Shown in pieces: positions 53,901-60,857 of a stretch of DNA of 64,000 bases. The stretch is from Desulfobacula sp. GTDB lineage: Bacteria; Desulfobacterota; Desulfobacteria; Desulfobacterales; Desulfobacteraceae. Position numbers and translations under genes: made by a program. The stretch spans positions 1 through 64,000 of the forward strand of contig JAMPXP010000002.1 of the NCBI GenBank assembly GCA_023701135.1, in the 5' to 3' direction. Numbering within the stretch: position 1 is the first letter of the stretch; each line of letters starts with the position of its first letter. The notes below the pieces were generated by a model, which saw nothing but the letters and a program-made list of their open reading frames with translations, searched no databases and was not told the DNA's origin.

Positions 53901-54267
53901 GCCCCTCCAGAACTATAAGGACCTGGAGCCGGAATTTCTCATGGGGTACTGGCAGCGGAAAAAAGATATCATTGCCGTCACCCATTTTGCCGACCTCATG
54001 CCTGAAGTCCTGTTTTTAGACGATGCCCATAACCGGCAACTGGAAGAATTGATCGACATGCGGATCAGGCTCAAGAGCGAAAAATATTCTGCTGCTGAAC
54101 GGACCCCTTTTCTCAAGGAAAACATCATCCAGACCAAAAAAGAGATGAGAAAACGGGCCGAAGATGAAATCGTCAAACGGGTGACCGCCATCCGGAAATA
54201 CCTCATGGACCCGGAGCGGGAACTCTATATTTCCCATGAACAGATTTTTAAGCAGTATATGGAATAA
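50956..54267 (+). CDS. Tandem AAA+ ATPase fused to a Lon-type (S16) protease domain
   Basis: A 1103-residue protein without a match I recognise among the LonA or LonB types. A basic N-terminus carries a hydrophobic stretch (about 49-64) that may touch the membrane. AAA1 (about 155-400) has Walker A GTSGSGKS at 164-171 and a helical insert. AAA2 (about 475-720) has Walker A GPPGSGKT at 515-522 and Walker B IIFFDEGD with Asp577/Glu578, plus TTNRLDILDPALIRSKR. From about 808 comes a Lon proteolytic domain: GGPSAG with catalytic Ser919 and IGGHRKK with catalytic Lys969 (a 50-residue gap, longer by about 7 than E. coli Lon). A charged C-terminal helix follows. It should degrade proteins in an ATP-dependent way, probably with the SPFH protein encoded 16 bases upstream. 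Confidence 0.85.
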   Translation: MAKRTTKEKVFIKLPEASIQKTESLVASWSYDTKAFVRSRLNQYRPPHPLISFIKEAFFFLFFMRRKTRKMNVLNNPEILMDWKKRFLYSGETNPGASWNMIIEKELTRAEYQYMIAFLDKELTDLHVPFELEETFDKIYRAHIRKEHIEDPDVPKAPIVLIEGTSGSGKSATVREALEKVVFRHEVIPMIDWKKKKEEILANHSLFTSLEEVDPEFAMKIARKRKQFFYNRLARIPVLRFIFKKRIMSNLTYFEERGISVDFSTITPNDYQTALSGEPGNYFKRAMGHPKVTSIRHIEEAHSAFGKSESSYGSGGAEKQQRTLIDTSNIVLDEIIDGRRDCFVIATSDQTHRFDSAIYRRFVEKGCIIDISKYWMNAENLKKIIFLEIRRHQIPTPYTEDSEGLDKAAEKIYSVFKERSLKISPAYVRKLIESIIHIRGDFLLEFLENSVLVRSAFQLVAKNVYGELYGKVVDRMDRTVQWDEYVGGIKDKFSEMANNCFSYGISEDKGVVLTGPPGSGKTFLVRTWLSSNLRVHDIATSPSALQDPSSPVHGAVSNLEKVYDIAKMIAPTIIFFDEGDALAPKRSATGGQPSDALTNKFLNIIDGEIPLNKVFTVLTTNRLDILDPALIRSKRLKTLEISGHMRQKDIFDIIKKQFETLPHKQEFEVEKIIETAQGICNTPADYTAFTEKAIALCSTEYKVLLKLRRLKTSTPQEKFDFIKLNFKTILGILDAVKAPPLIKSKIKHDIKNFVEHYDQILSNVDHITSEQDYPMVEAHLESARREISQSPVRKGSVQLNEFLETELSKEPQVGFIIGAGANDVTGMLLPIATSLTGRVDGSTIIVTGAVSSSASNMAQMDMAVQMTKQSAQEALTMVKNYIQELAPDYSVPWIFGDFLQRYTLHHQLLSASYNVGGPSAGYALALNTLSALLRIPLCIDFGITGAPWTKGVRKDEVGGSVIIGGHRKKTEKVLLYLRRMYMPLQNYKDLEPEFLMGYWQRKKDIIAVTHFADLMPEVLFLDDAHNRQLEELIDMRIRLKSEKYSAAERTPFLKENIIQTKKEMRKRAEDEIVKRVTAIRKYLMDPERELYISHEQIFKQYME

Positions 54268-54276
54268 GGGGGGACC

Positions 54277-54786
54277 TTATTGTTTTTCCCTCAAGGCCAG
54301 GGGTTTGGCCAGGATTTCGGACCAGACAACGGCCTGCCTTAATTTTCGCCGGGAGTTCAGGGCATAGGTTTCAGGGCAATAGGGCCCCGGCTTTCCGGCG
54401 GGACCTTTTTTCTTTTTCTTAAAACCGGTTTGGACAGGGCTTATCATTTTTTTGGGCGCCGGATCCTGATCCCCAATCGTCGTCCTTTTTTCATGGACTG
54501 GCGTTTCTATTTTAAGGCTCCCGGCATCCGATTTTTCATCTTCAGCCAGCCTTTCCCAGATGCCGTCCTTTTTTCCTTTGGTCCCTTTCTCCGCCTTTGC
54601 CTGCTCTTCAAGATCTTTTACAAAGTCCTGAATCTGTTCGCCCATCCGTTCAAAAAGAGAGGTTTTTTTCTTTACAGGTATGGTCTTGGAGGCAGGTCTT
54701 TTTTTGGCCTGGAACCTTTTTAAAAGAACCGGAAGAATAAAAAAAATAAAAATAAAAAAGAGTGATATGATTGAGTCGAAATCCAT
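54277..54786 (-). CDS. Hypothetical one-helix protein with charged tail
   Basis: A 169-residue protein that I do not recognise. I start it at ATG 54786, after AAGGA; the frame extends to 54846 without support. One N-terminal helix (about 4-22; ISLFFIFIFFILPVLL) is followed by a lysine-rich, partly coiled region (about 45-75) and a disordered charged middle, then a PYCPETYALNSRRKLRQAVVWSEILAKPLAL end that looks more ordered. It is the last gene of the FloA/NfeD run, 67 bases after floA. In Bacillus a small gene also follows yqfA; whether the two are related is unknown. Confidence 0.7.
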   Translation of the reverse strand: MDFDSIISLFFIFIFFILPVLLKRFQAKKRPASKTIPVKKKTSLFERMGEQIQDFVKDLEEQAKAEKGTKGKKDGIWERLAEDEKSDAGSLKIETPVHEKRTTIGDQDPAPKKMISPVQTGFKKKKKGPAGKPGPYCPETYALNSRRKLRQAVVWSEILAKPLALREKQ

Positions 54787-54853
54787 GGGCCCATCCTTGA
54801 TAAACAGCCGGTCTTGAATTCGGAGAAGACTATTTAAGACCGGCACTGTTAAT

Positions 54854-55828
54854 TTATTTTTCCGGTTCCACTTCAGGAGTTGCGATCTGGTCTCTCATCT
54901 TGGTATCTGCGGAAATATTCTGCATCTTATAATAGTCCATGACGCCTAAATTCCCGCTTCTGAAGGCTTCGGCCATGGCCAGGGGCACCTGGGCTTCGGC
55001 TTCCACGACCTTGGCCCGCATTTCCTGGACCCTTGCCCGCATTTCCTGTTCCTGGGCAAAGGCCATGGCCCGCTTTTCTTCAGCCTTGGCCTGGGCAATC
55101 TTTTTGTCGGCCTCGGCCCGGTCCGTTTCCAGTTCAGCCCCGATATTTTTGCCCACATCCACATCGGCAATATCAATAGAAAGGATTTCATAGGCGGTTC
55201 CGGCATCCAATCCTTTTTTCAGAACGGTTTTGGATATCAAACTCGGATTTTCAAGCACATCTTTGTGGGTCATGGCAGAACCGATGGTGGTGACAATGCC
55301 TTCTCCCACCCTGGCCAGAATGGTTTCTTCCCCTGCTCCGCCCACCAGGCGGTCAATATTGGCCCGCACCGTGACCCTGGAAATGGCCTTGAGCTGGATG
55401 CCGTCTTTTGCGACACCCGCCACCAGCGGAGTTTCAATGACCTTTGGGTTGACGGACATTCTGACGGCCTCAAGGACATCCCTGCCTGCCAGATCAATGG
55501 CCACGGCCCGGTTAAACGCCAGGTCGATATTGGCCTTGTCGGCTGCAATCAGGGCCTGGACCACCCGGCTGACATTCCCGCCGGCCAGAAAATGGGACTC
55601 GAGGCTGTCCGTGGGAATCTCGATTCCGGCTTTCACGGCCATGATCTTGGATTCAACGATCAGCTTGGCCGGAACCTTTCTGAGCCTCATAAAAATAATG
55701 TTGACCAAACCCACTTTTGCGCCGGACACCAGTGCCTGGAGCCACAGGGCAAGGTGTGAAAAAATAAAATAAAACAGAACAAAGCCGATGATCCCGGCAA
55801 TAATCAATAAAATAAGCATTAGATCCAT
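54854..55828 (-). CDS. floA: Flotillin-like protein FloA (YqfA family)
   Basis: A 324-residue SPFH-domain protein that forms membrane microdomains. An N-terminal membrane helix (about 4-25) and a second hydrophobic run lead into the FloA pattern [24 protein letters not shown], then [23 protein letters not shown] long coiled coil rich in Glu/Ala (about 225-300; [25 protein letters not shown]) closes the protein. FloA works with NfeD proteins, here located 12 bases upstream. The order long NfeD, short NfeD, floA is close to the yqeZ-yqfA order of Firmicutes. Confidence 0.95.
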   Translation of the reverse strand: MDLMLILLIIAGIIGFVLFYFIFSHLALWLQALVSGAKVGLVNIIFMRLRKVPAKLIVESKIMAVKAGIEIPTDSLESHFLAGGNVSRVVQALIAADKANIDLAFNRAVAIDLAGRDVLEAVRMSVNPKVIETPLVAGVAKDGIQLKAISRVTVRANIDRLVGGAGEETILARVGEGIVTTIGSAMTHKDVLENPSLISKTVLKKGLDAGTAYEILSIDIADVDVGKNIGAELETDRAEADKKIAQAKAEEKRAMAFAQEQEMRARVQEMRAKVVEAEAQVPLAMAEAFRSGNLGVMDYYKMQNISADTKMRDQIATPEVEPEK

Positions 55829-55840
55829 GGGTTTTTTCTC

Positions 55841-56320
55841 CTAGTTTTCGATTTTTTGAACAATAATCCGGTTGCCGGTGACACCCGTAACCACCACCGG
55901 TGTATTTGCCTCGATATACTCGCCATCCGTCACGACATCCAGGCGCTTCGTATTGATTTCAGCCATGCCGGACGGGCGAAGGTCCGTGATGGAGATGCCT
56001 TTTAAATGGAGATAGGTTTCAAGCTCCTTTGCCTGGGACACCACCCCCTGTTTTCTGGACAATTCCCGCCTCAGGGCCAGAGGGGATTTAGCCAGTATTT
56101 TCATCCCGAAAACAACGCATACAGGGACCAGGATCAGGTCCAAACCGGCAAAGACCAGCCCGGCAGTTGAAGAAATGGTGGTAAATACCAGGTACAGGGA
56201 ATAGGAAAAAACTGCAAGGGCAATGACGGCCAGAAGACCGAAGGAGGGGATAAAAATTTCGGCAAAGATCACCAGGACACCGATGGCTTGAAGAAGAACG
56301 GGCAAGAGATAGGGTTTCAT
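55841..56320 (-). CDS. NfeD-type membrane protein (short form)
   Basis: A 159-residue protein with about three to four membrane helices (residues 5-85) and a C-terminal OB-fold of the NfeD kind: ITDLRPSGMAEINTKRLDVVTDGEYIEANTPVVVTGVTGNRIIVQK. Short NfeD proteins partner flotillins and may anchor them or the longer protease-bearing NfeD. It overlaps the long NfeD gene by 4 bases and floA lies 12 bases downstream. Confidence 0.9.
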   Translation of the reverse strand: MKPYLLPVLLQAIGVLVIFAEIFIPSFGLLAVIALAVFSYSLYLVFTTISSTAGLVFAGLDLILVPVCVVFGMKILAKSPLALRRELSRKQGVVSQAKELETYLHLKGISITDLRPSGMAEINTKRLDVVTDGEYIEANTPVVVTGVTGNRIIVQKIEN

Positions 56321-57789
56321 TCCAGACCTTTATTTTTTAAGGGTTTAACAATGATGCTGCTTTTTTCAATGCTTTCAACCACCACCACCGCTCCCTGGTC
56401 GATAAATTCCCCCTGGGTGACGGCATCGATTTTTTTGTTGTTTATCAACACTTTTCCCGATGGCCTCAGAAAGGAATGGGCGATTCCCGTATCCCCCTTT
56501 TTCAGCATCAGATCCGAGGTGACGTCAATATGGGAATCCTCCAGGGTGGCCTCCAGATAGGGGCCCTTGATGACACCTGAAAACCGCGGCAGAACAAAGC
56601 GGATCATGAACAGGGACAAGAAGAAAGCCAGGAGAAAAGAGCCCAGCACCCTTGCCAGGTTTGTCACGAGCAATTTCCCTTCCCATGGAAGGGAAGAATC
56701 CGGGATCACAAAGCCCTGGAAGGACAGGACAAGACCCGCGGCAATGACCATGAGGCCCGAGATCCCGGCCACGCCGAATCCCGGAAGGACAAAGACCTCG
56801 ATTCCCAGGAGCAGGACCCCGATGAGCAGGAACAGGAGTTCCGTATAATCGGCCAGGCCCACCAGGTACTGGTTGAAAAAAACCAGGGCGAGGCAGATGA
56901 TGCCGGTAATGCCCGGGATGCCGAATCCCGGCGATTTTATTTCCATATAGACGGCGCCGATGCCGATGAGCATCAAGACGGGCAGAAGGGGCTGAAGAAA
57001 CCTCACCAGGCTTTCGGACCAGGATTCTTCAATGGTTATGATCTCCACATGATCATAGCCGAGAACCGACAGGGCCTCGCTGATGTCTTTCACGCTTTTC
57101 CGGGAAAAGCCCAGGTCAAAGGCCTCGGCATCATCCATGGTCAAAAGTTCTCCTTTGGCCACAATGGTTTTTTTGGCGGTTATTTTTTTCTTTTCCGCTT
57201 CGGTCAGGTCATCATAGGCTTTTTTATCCATGAAGGTTTTTTCATTGCCCGTTTCCACCTGGTAAACCTCCATATCAATGGTGACCATGGATTCGGCCAG
57301 GACCACCGGATAATTGTTCTTTTTGGCCAGGGCCCGGAACTTGGCCCTCAAAACCGTCTGGACTTTCTCCCCGGCCATTTCCTGGCCTTCCTGGGTATTG
57401 ATGATGGGCGCACAGTCTCCGATCAGGGTATTTTCCTGCATCACCAGCAGGTTGGCGGACAGGGCGATGAGGGCCCCGGCGGAGATGGCCTGTTTTTCCA
57501 CAAAGGCAATGGTTTTCCCTTTTGGGATATCGGATATCGAATCCACAATATCGAAAGCCGAGTCCACCCTGCCGCCAAAGGTGTCCAGCTTAAAGACAAA
57601 CACCGCATCGGTCTCGTCTTTGAGGCTTTCCAGGGATCGTTTGACATAGGCGGCCATGCCCGGTTCCACCATTCCTTCAACCGGAATCACATATACTTTC
57701 TGTTTTTCTTCAGCGGCATGGACCGGCAAACCGGGAAAAAGAAGCCGGAACACGGACAGGATGAGAATGACATATTTTATTTGCTTCAT
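56317..57789 (-). CDS. Long NfeD protein with ClpP-like serine protease domain (NfeD1b type)
   Basis: A 490-residue protein. A Sec signal (about 5-25) precedes a periplasmic ClpP-class protease domain (about 30-230) with LDTFGGRVDSA, and EKQAISAGALIAL containing the probable nucleophile Ser103; Lys142 is well placed for the Ser-Lys dyad. The following half has five hydrophobic helices, then an OB-fold (SFLRPSGKVLINNKKIDAVTQGEFIDQGAVVVV). The archaeal homologue is a membrane protease that cleaves stomatin, so FloA is a natural target. It overlaps short nfeD and the split-barrel flavoprotein gene by 4 bases each. Confidence 0.92.
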   Translation of the reverse strand: MKQIKYVILILSVFRLLFPGLPVHAAEEKQKVYVIPVEGMVEPGMAAYVKRSLESLKDETDAVFVFKLDTFGGRVDSAFDIVDSISDIPKGKTIAFVEKQAISAGALIALSANLLVMQENTLIGDCAPIINTQEGQEMAGEKVQTVLRAKFRALAKKNNYPVVLAESMVTIDMEVYQVETGNEKTFMDKKAYDDLTEAEKKKITAKKTIVAKGELLTMDDAEAFDLGFSRKSVKDISEALSVLGYDHVEIITIEESWSESLVRFLQPLLPVLMLIGIGAVYMEIKSPGFGIPGITGIICLALVFFNQYLVGLADYTELLFLLIGVLLLGIEVFVLPGFGVAGISGLMVIAAGLVLSFQGFVIPDSSLPWEGKLLVTNLARVLGSFLLAFFLSLFMIRFVLPRFSGVIKGPYLEATLEDSHIDVTSDLMLKKGDTGIAHSFLRPSGKVLINNKKIDAVTQGEFIDQGAVVVVESIEKSSIIVKPLKNKGLE

Positions 57790-58292
57790 TGGCCTTTTTC
57801 CCTTGGGAAGAGGGTTGCCAAATCGATTTCAGATCGTTTTCCAGAGGTATTGGAATTATCTGAAAGATAAACACGGTCAGGATGAAAGCAATAGAGCCGG
57901 GATTTGAATTTTTCCAGGAAGAACCGCCTGTTTTCAAGGATTTGAGGCCCGAATAGCTGCTTTAAAAAATTGAATTTGGAGACATATTTCCGGACCACCC
58001 GAAGATGCACATCCGGTTTTGATGCCGGTTCAATCCGGCCCGCCATCTGGAATCCGAAAATTTTTTCCATTTGATCCGAATCCTGGAAAATCGACGCCGA
58101 TACAGGCCTCATGCCTTCTGCATCCTTGATATGCTTCGAATTTTCATTGGAGAAAAAATAGAAACCAAGATCGTGAAATACAAAATAAACCGGGGCAGAC
58201 CAAGGGATATCATCCCGGCACACCGAAAGGGTCATGACCCTTGTTTCATGTATCAGGCGTCTTGCCTTTTCCTTTTGTTGCGGTTCCATCAT
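57786..58292 (-). CDS. Pyridoxamine-5'-phosphate-oxidase-like split-barrel FMN protein
   Basis: A 168-residue protein of the flavin split-barrel class. The pattern LIHETRVMTLSVCRDDIPWSAPVYFVFHDLGFYFFSNENSKHIK fits the FMN-binding beta-barrel of PNPOx-like proteins (often F420 or FMN-dependent reductases). An 8-residue LYCFHPDR segment near the end is typical. It starts the operon that continues with long NfeD; its role in a flotillin/protease set is not clear. It overlaps long NfeD by 4 bases. A MBL-fold gene is divergent to it. Confidence 0.82.
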   Translation of the reverse strand: MMEPQQKEKARRLIHETRVMTLSVCRDDIPWSAPVYFVFHDLGFYFFSNENSKHIKDAEGMRPVSASIFQDSDQMEKIFGFQMAGRIEPASKPDVHLRVVRKYVSKFNFLKQLFGPQILENRRFFLEKFKSRLYCFHPDRVYLSDNSNTSGKRSEIDLATLFPREKGQ

Positions 58293-58412
58293 CAGACTCT
58301 ACCATGATTTGACATGAATTGACATTATCTTTGTCAATCTTTAAACATCGACCAAACACCCTTCCAGGGCCTTGCAGGACAAGGAAAGCCGGGTTTATTT
58401 TCCTGTTTGCGG

Positions 58413-58442
58413 TTGACAGGCCGGAGGCTCTTCCTCTATTAA
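58413..58442 (+). promoter_or_regulatory. Promoter of the MBL gene at 58463
   Basis: TTGACA (58413-58418) and TATTAA (58437-58442) are 18 bases apart. Transcription would start near 58449, a very short leader that holds AAGGAGAAG before the ATG. Confidence 0.55.
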
Positions 58443-58462
58443 AGAATATAAGGAGAAGAAAA

Positions 58463-59311
58463 ATGCGGGTAGTCACACTGGTGGAAAACACAAAGCAGGA
58501 AGGCAGGGATGATCTGACGGCAGAGCATGGATTATCTCTTTATATTGAACATAAAGGCCAACATATCCTTTTTGACACAGGGGCAACCGATGCCTTTGCC
58601 CGGAATGCGGAGAAATTGGGTGTTGACCTTGAAATCGTGGAAGCCCTGGTCATCTCCCACCATCATTACGATCACGGGGGCGGCCTGGCCCGGTTTCTGG
58701 AACTCAATCAAAAGGCAAAGATATATCTTCGGAAAAGCAAAGAAGAAAATTTTTATTTCAGGGCACTGGGTATCATAAACAAATATATCGGGCTTGATCA
58801 GGAGCTGCTTCGGAAACACACCAGCCGGTTTGAACAGATTGAAGGGTTCACCCGGATTCTGCCCGGCGTATTCATCCTGACCGAAATTCCGAGACCATAT
58901 GATCTGCCCCGGGGCAACCGCAAGCTTTTTGTGAAAAAGGGCGGCACCTATGAGCCGGACGATTTCGGGCACGAACTGATTCTGGTCATGGAAGAGCGGG
59001 AAAATCTTGTGGTTTTCACCGGATGTTCCCACAACGGAATTTTGAATATGATGACCGCAGTGACCCGGCAATTTCCGGATAAGCCCATTAAAGCCGTGTT
59101 TGGCGGATTTCATCTCATCGGGCTACCCATATTGAATACCATGGCGGCAGGCAAGAGCGAGGTCCGGGCCATGGGGAAAGAGTTGCTGAAATACCCGGTG
59201 GAGCGGGTATACACCGGCCATTGCACCGGCAAGAAGGCCCACCGGGTGTTAAAGGAGGTCATGGCCCAAACCCTGGAAGATTTTCCGGCGGGCAGGGCCA
59301 TTGTGCTGTAA
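58463..59311 (+). CDS. MBL-fold hydrolase (dihydropterin-RFAP-synthase-like group)
   Basis: A 282-residue cytoplasmic metallo-hydrolase. ATG 58463 is chosen since AAGGAGAAG lies just before it, with a strong promoter upstream; a reading from 58319 runs through that promoter. Motifs are TRUE-like ISHHHYDHGGGLARF, FTGCSHNGILNMM, GGFHLIG and YTGHCTGKKA. This pattern matches the superfamily branch annotated as 7,8-dihydropterin-6-methyl-4-(beta-D-ribofuranosyl)-aminobenzene-5'-phosphate synthase, a step of methanopterin synthesis, but many bacterial members have unknown substrates. Single gene. Confidence 0.82.
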   Translation: MRVVTLVENTKQEGRDDLTAEHGLSLYIEHKGQHILFDTGATDAFARNAEKLGVDLEIVEALVISHHHYDHGGGLARFLELNQKAKIYLRKSKEENFYFRALGIINKYIGLDQELLRKHTSRFEQIEGFTRILPGVFILTEIPRPYDLPRGNRKLFVKKGGTYEPDDFGHELILVMEERENLVVFTGCSHNGILNMMTAVTRQFPDKPIKAVFGGFHLIGLPILNTMAAGKSEVRAMGKELLKYPVERVYTGHCTGKKAHRVLKEVMAQTLEDFPAGRAIVL

Positions 59312-59345
59312 TCCGGGCCTTGATGCCGTGAAACCTCAAAGGGGA

Positions 59346-60737
59346 TTAGATCGCTCCATCACGAAGGGGAAGAAGCCGTTTGAAAGCCACTATGGAAAGA
59401 AAGCCGACGACATACATCCATAGCCCGAAGATAGCCGATGTAAAAAACATTGAGCTGAAAAAATCACCCATATGGTCTTGTATCAGCAGGGCGATGGTCA
59501 TGGCCAGAGAGGCGTTTCTAAGGCCTGTTTCAAGAGAGACGGCCCGTGTCTGGTAATTGTTGACACCACATAGTTTTGAAATCACGGCTCCGGACCCCAT
59601 GCCCAGAAGGGTCAGCAGAAATACCATGCTGTAATATTTTACGCCGTAGCGCTCCGTATCCGTAAACATGTCCAGATTGGCAAGAAGTCCTGCGATAATT
59701 AAAAAAAGCAGGGCAAGAATGCCCAGAAGCGAAAAAAAGGGCGTGGCGCGCTTGGAAAATTCCGGCCAGCGGGCACGGACAGACATTCCGATGGTTAAAG
59801 GGATGATGACCAGCACGATGATGGTCTGAACAACAAGGCCCACCGGAATCTTGACCTCAGGCACGTTGGCGCAAAAGAGGGCCAGCAGAAAAGGGGTAAA
59901 GAAAAGAGAAAGCACGGTGGAAAAAGAGGTAAGCGAGATGGACAGCGCAAGATCACCCTTGGCATAATAGGTCATCAGGTTTGATGTCACTCCTCCGGGG
60001 CTTACGGTAATGAGGACCATACCCACAAAAATAAACGGATATGACTGGTAAAATCCCATCAAATACCCCAGGGCCACTGCAATGAGCGGCATGACAATCC
60101 ATTGAAGGCCTGCGCCGGTAATAATGGCCTTGGGCTTCTGAAAGACAAGCCTGAAATCGTTCATCGTCAGCGTAAGTCCCATTCCTGCCATGACGGAGAA
60201 AAGCATGATCACAATGGAGATTTTAAAGATACGGTCAAGAAAAAGCTGGGCGGGTTGATCCTGAAGCACTACAAAACTGTAGGTTTCTCCGTTGACCACG
60301 GTTTTTTTCTGCTTGACCTTGAAGACAAGCTTATTGCCCATTTTTTCTTGTAATTTGAAATAGGGAGAAGCTTCCCCCTGTTTGAGGATTTCTTCTTCTG
60401 GCGGCATTGAAAGAAGGTGAAGGTCGCCGTTAATGTTCCGGATGAGATACAGGGCGGTTTCATCATGGCTGCCTGTGATGGTTTCAGCCTGAAGCAGACG
60501 AAGATGGCCTTCAAAATTTAATTCATCTGAATTTTCCCAGTCAAGGCCCCGTGATGCTGTGTTCAATGTGTAAAAAAGGGAGGTGTCACCCGTTCCTCTT
60601 GCAATACGAGAGAGATCTCTGTAGATGTCCTCATCGGCAGAGGCCTGGATCAAGGGAGTAAAAAAGATCATCAGAGAGAGCAGAAGCGATTTGAGTCTTT
60701 TTGCAATGGTTTTCTGTTGAATCATCGGCATGACCAT
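59346..60737 (-). CDS. Bile-acid:Na+ symporter-family (BASS) protein with large N-terminal domain
   Basis: A 463-residue membrane protein. A Sec signal (about 14-34) is followed by an extracytoplasmic stretch of roughly 130 residues (YRDLSRIARGTGDTSLFYTL to FVVLQDQPA), and then by about nine helices in the BASS pattern: TVSPGGVTSNLMTYYAKGDLALSISLTSFSTV and LETGLRNASLAM, which hold the Na+ site segments. Typical members have no such N-domain. The substrate is an organic anion, unknown. AAGGAGA precedes the ATG at 60737. A divergent htpG lies 120 bases away. Confidence 0.9.
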   Translation of the reverse strand: MVMPMIQQKTIAKRLKSLLLSLMIFFTPLIQASADEDIYRDLSRIARGTGDTSLFYTLNTASRGLDWENSDELNFEGHLRLLQAETITGSHDETALYLIRNINGDLHLLSMPPEEEILKQGEASPYFKLQEKMGNKLVFKVKQKKTVVNGETYSFVVLQDQPAQLFLDRIFKISIVIMLFSVMAGMGLTLTMNDFRLVFQKPKAIITGAGLQWIVMPLIAVALGYLMGFYQSYPFIFVGMVLITVSPGGVTSNLMTYYAKGDLALSISLTSFSTVLSLFFTPFLLALFCANVPEVKIPVGLVVQTIIVLVIIPLTIGMSVRARWPEFSKRATPFFSLLGILALLFLIIAGLLANLDMFTDTERYGVKYYSMVFLLTLLGMGSGAVISKLCGVNNYQTRAVSLETGLRNASLAMTIALLIQDHMGDFFSSMFFTSAIFGLWMYVVGFLSIVAFKRLLPLRDGAI

Positions 60738-60783
60738 TTTTTATCTCCTTTAAGGGGTGAGTGATTACGCCATGTAACATACC

Positions 60784-60802
60784 TTGACATTTTCGATTTT
60801 GC
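60784..60802 (+). promoter_or_regulatory. Weak candidate promoter element for htpG
   Basis: TTGACA (60784-60789) lies 69 bases before the htpG ATG in an AT-rich stretch with no clean -10; the best spacing options (TAATTA at 15, ATTATT at 17) score poorly. I see no CIRCE inverted repeat (TTAGCACTC-N9-GAGTGCTAA), so heat control, if any, uses another route. Confidence 0.3.
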
Positions 60803-60857
60803 CATAATTATTTAGAAAAAATTTATTAACCGGTGAAATTTGAAAACAGGAGTGAAC

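Noticed and set aside
51223-53985. Minus-strand open frames of about 380-390 codons opposite the AAA-Lon gene
   Set aside because: They are shadows of the plus-strand gene; the products have no recognisable motifs, while the plus strand has complete ATPase and protease signatures.
60738-60857. CIRCE or other heat-shock element before htpG
   Set aside because: The expected inverted repeat is absent; only a weak TTGACA was found.
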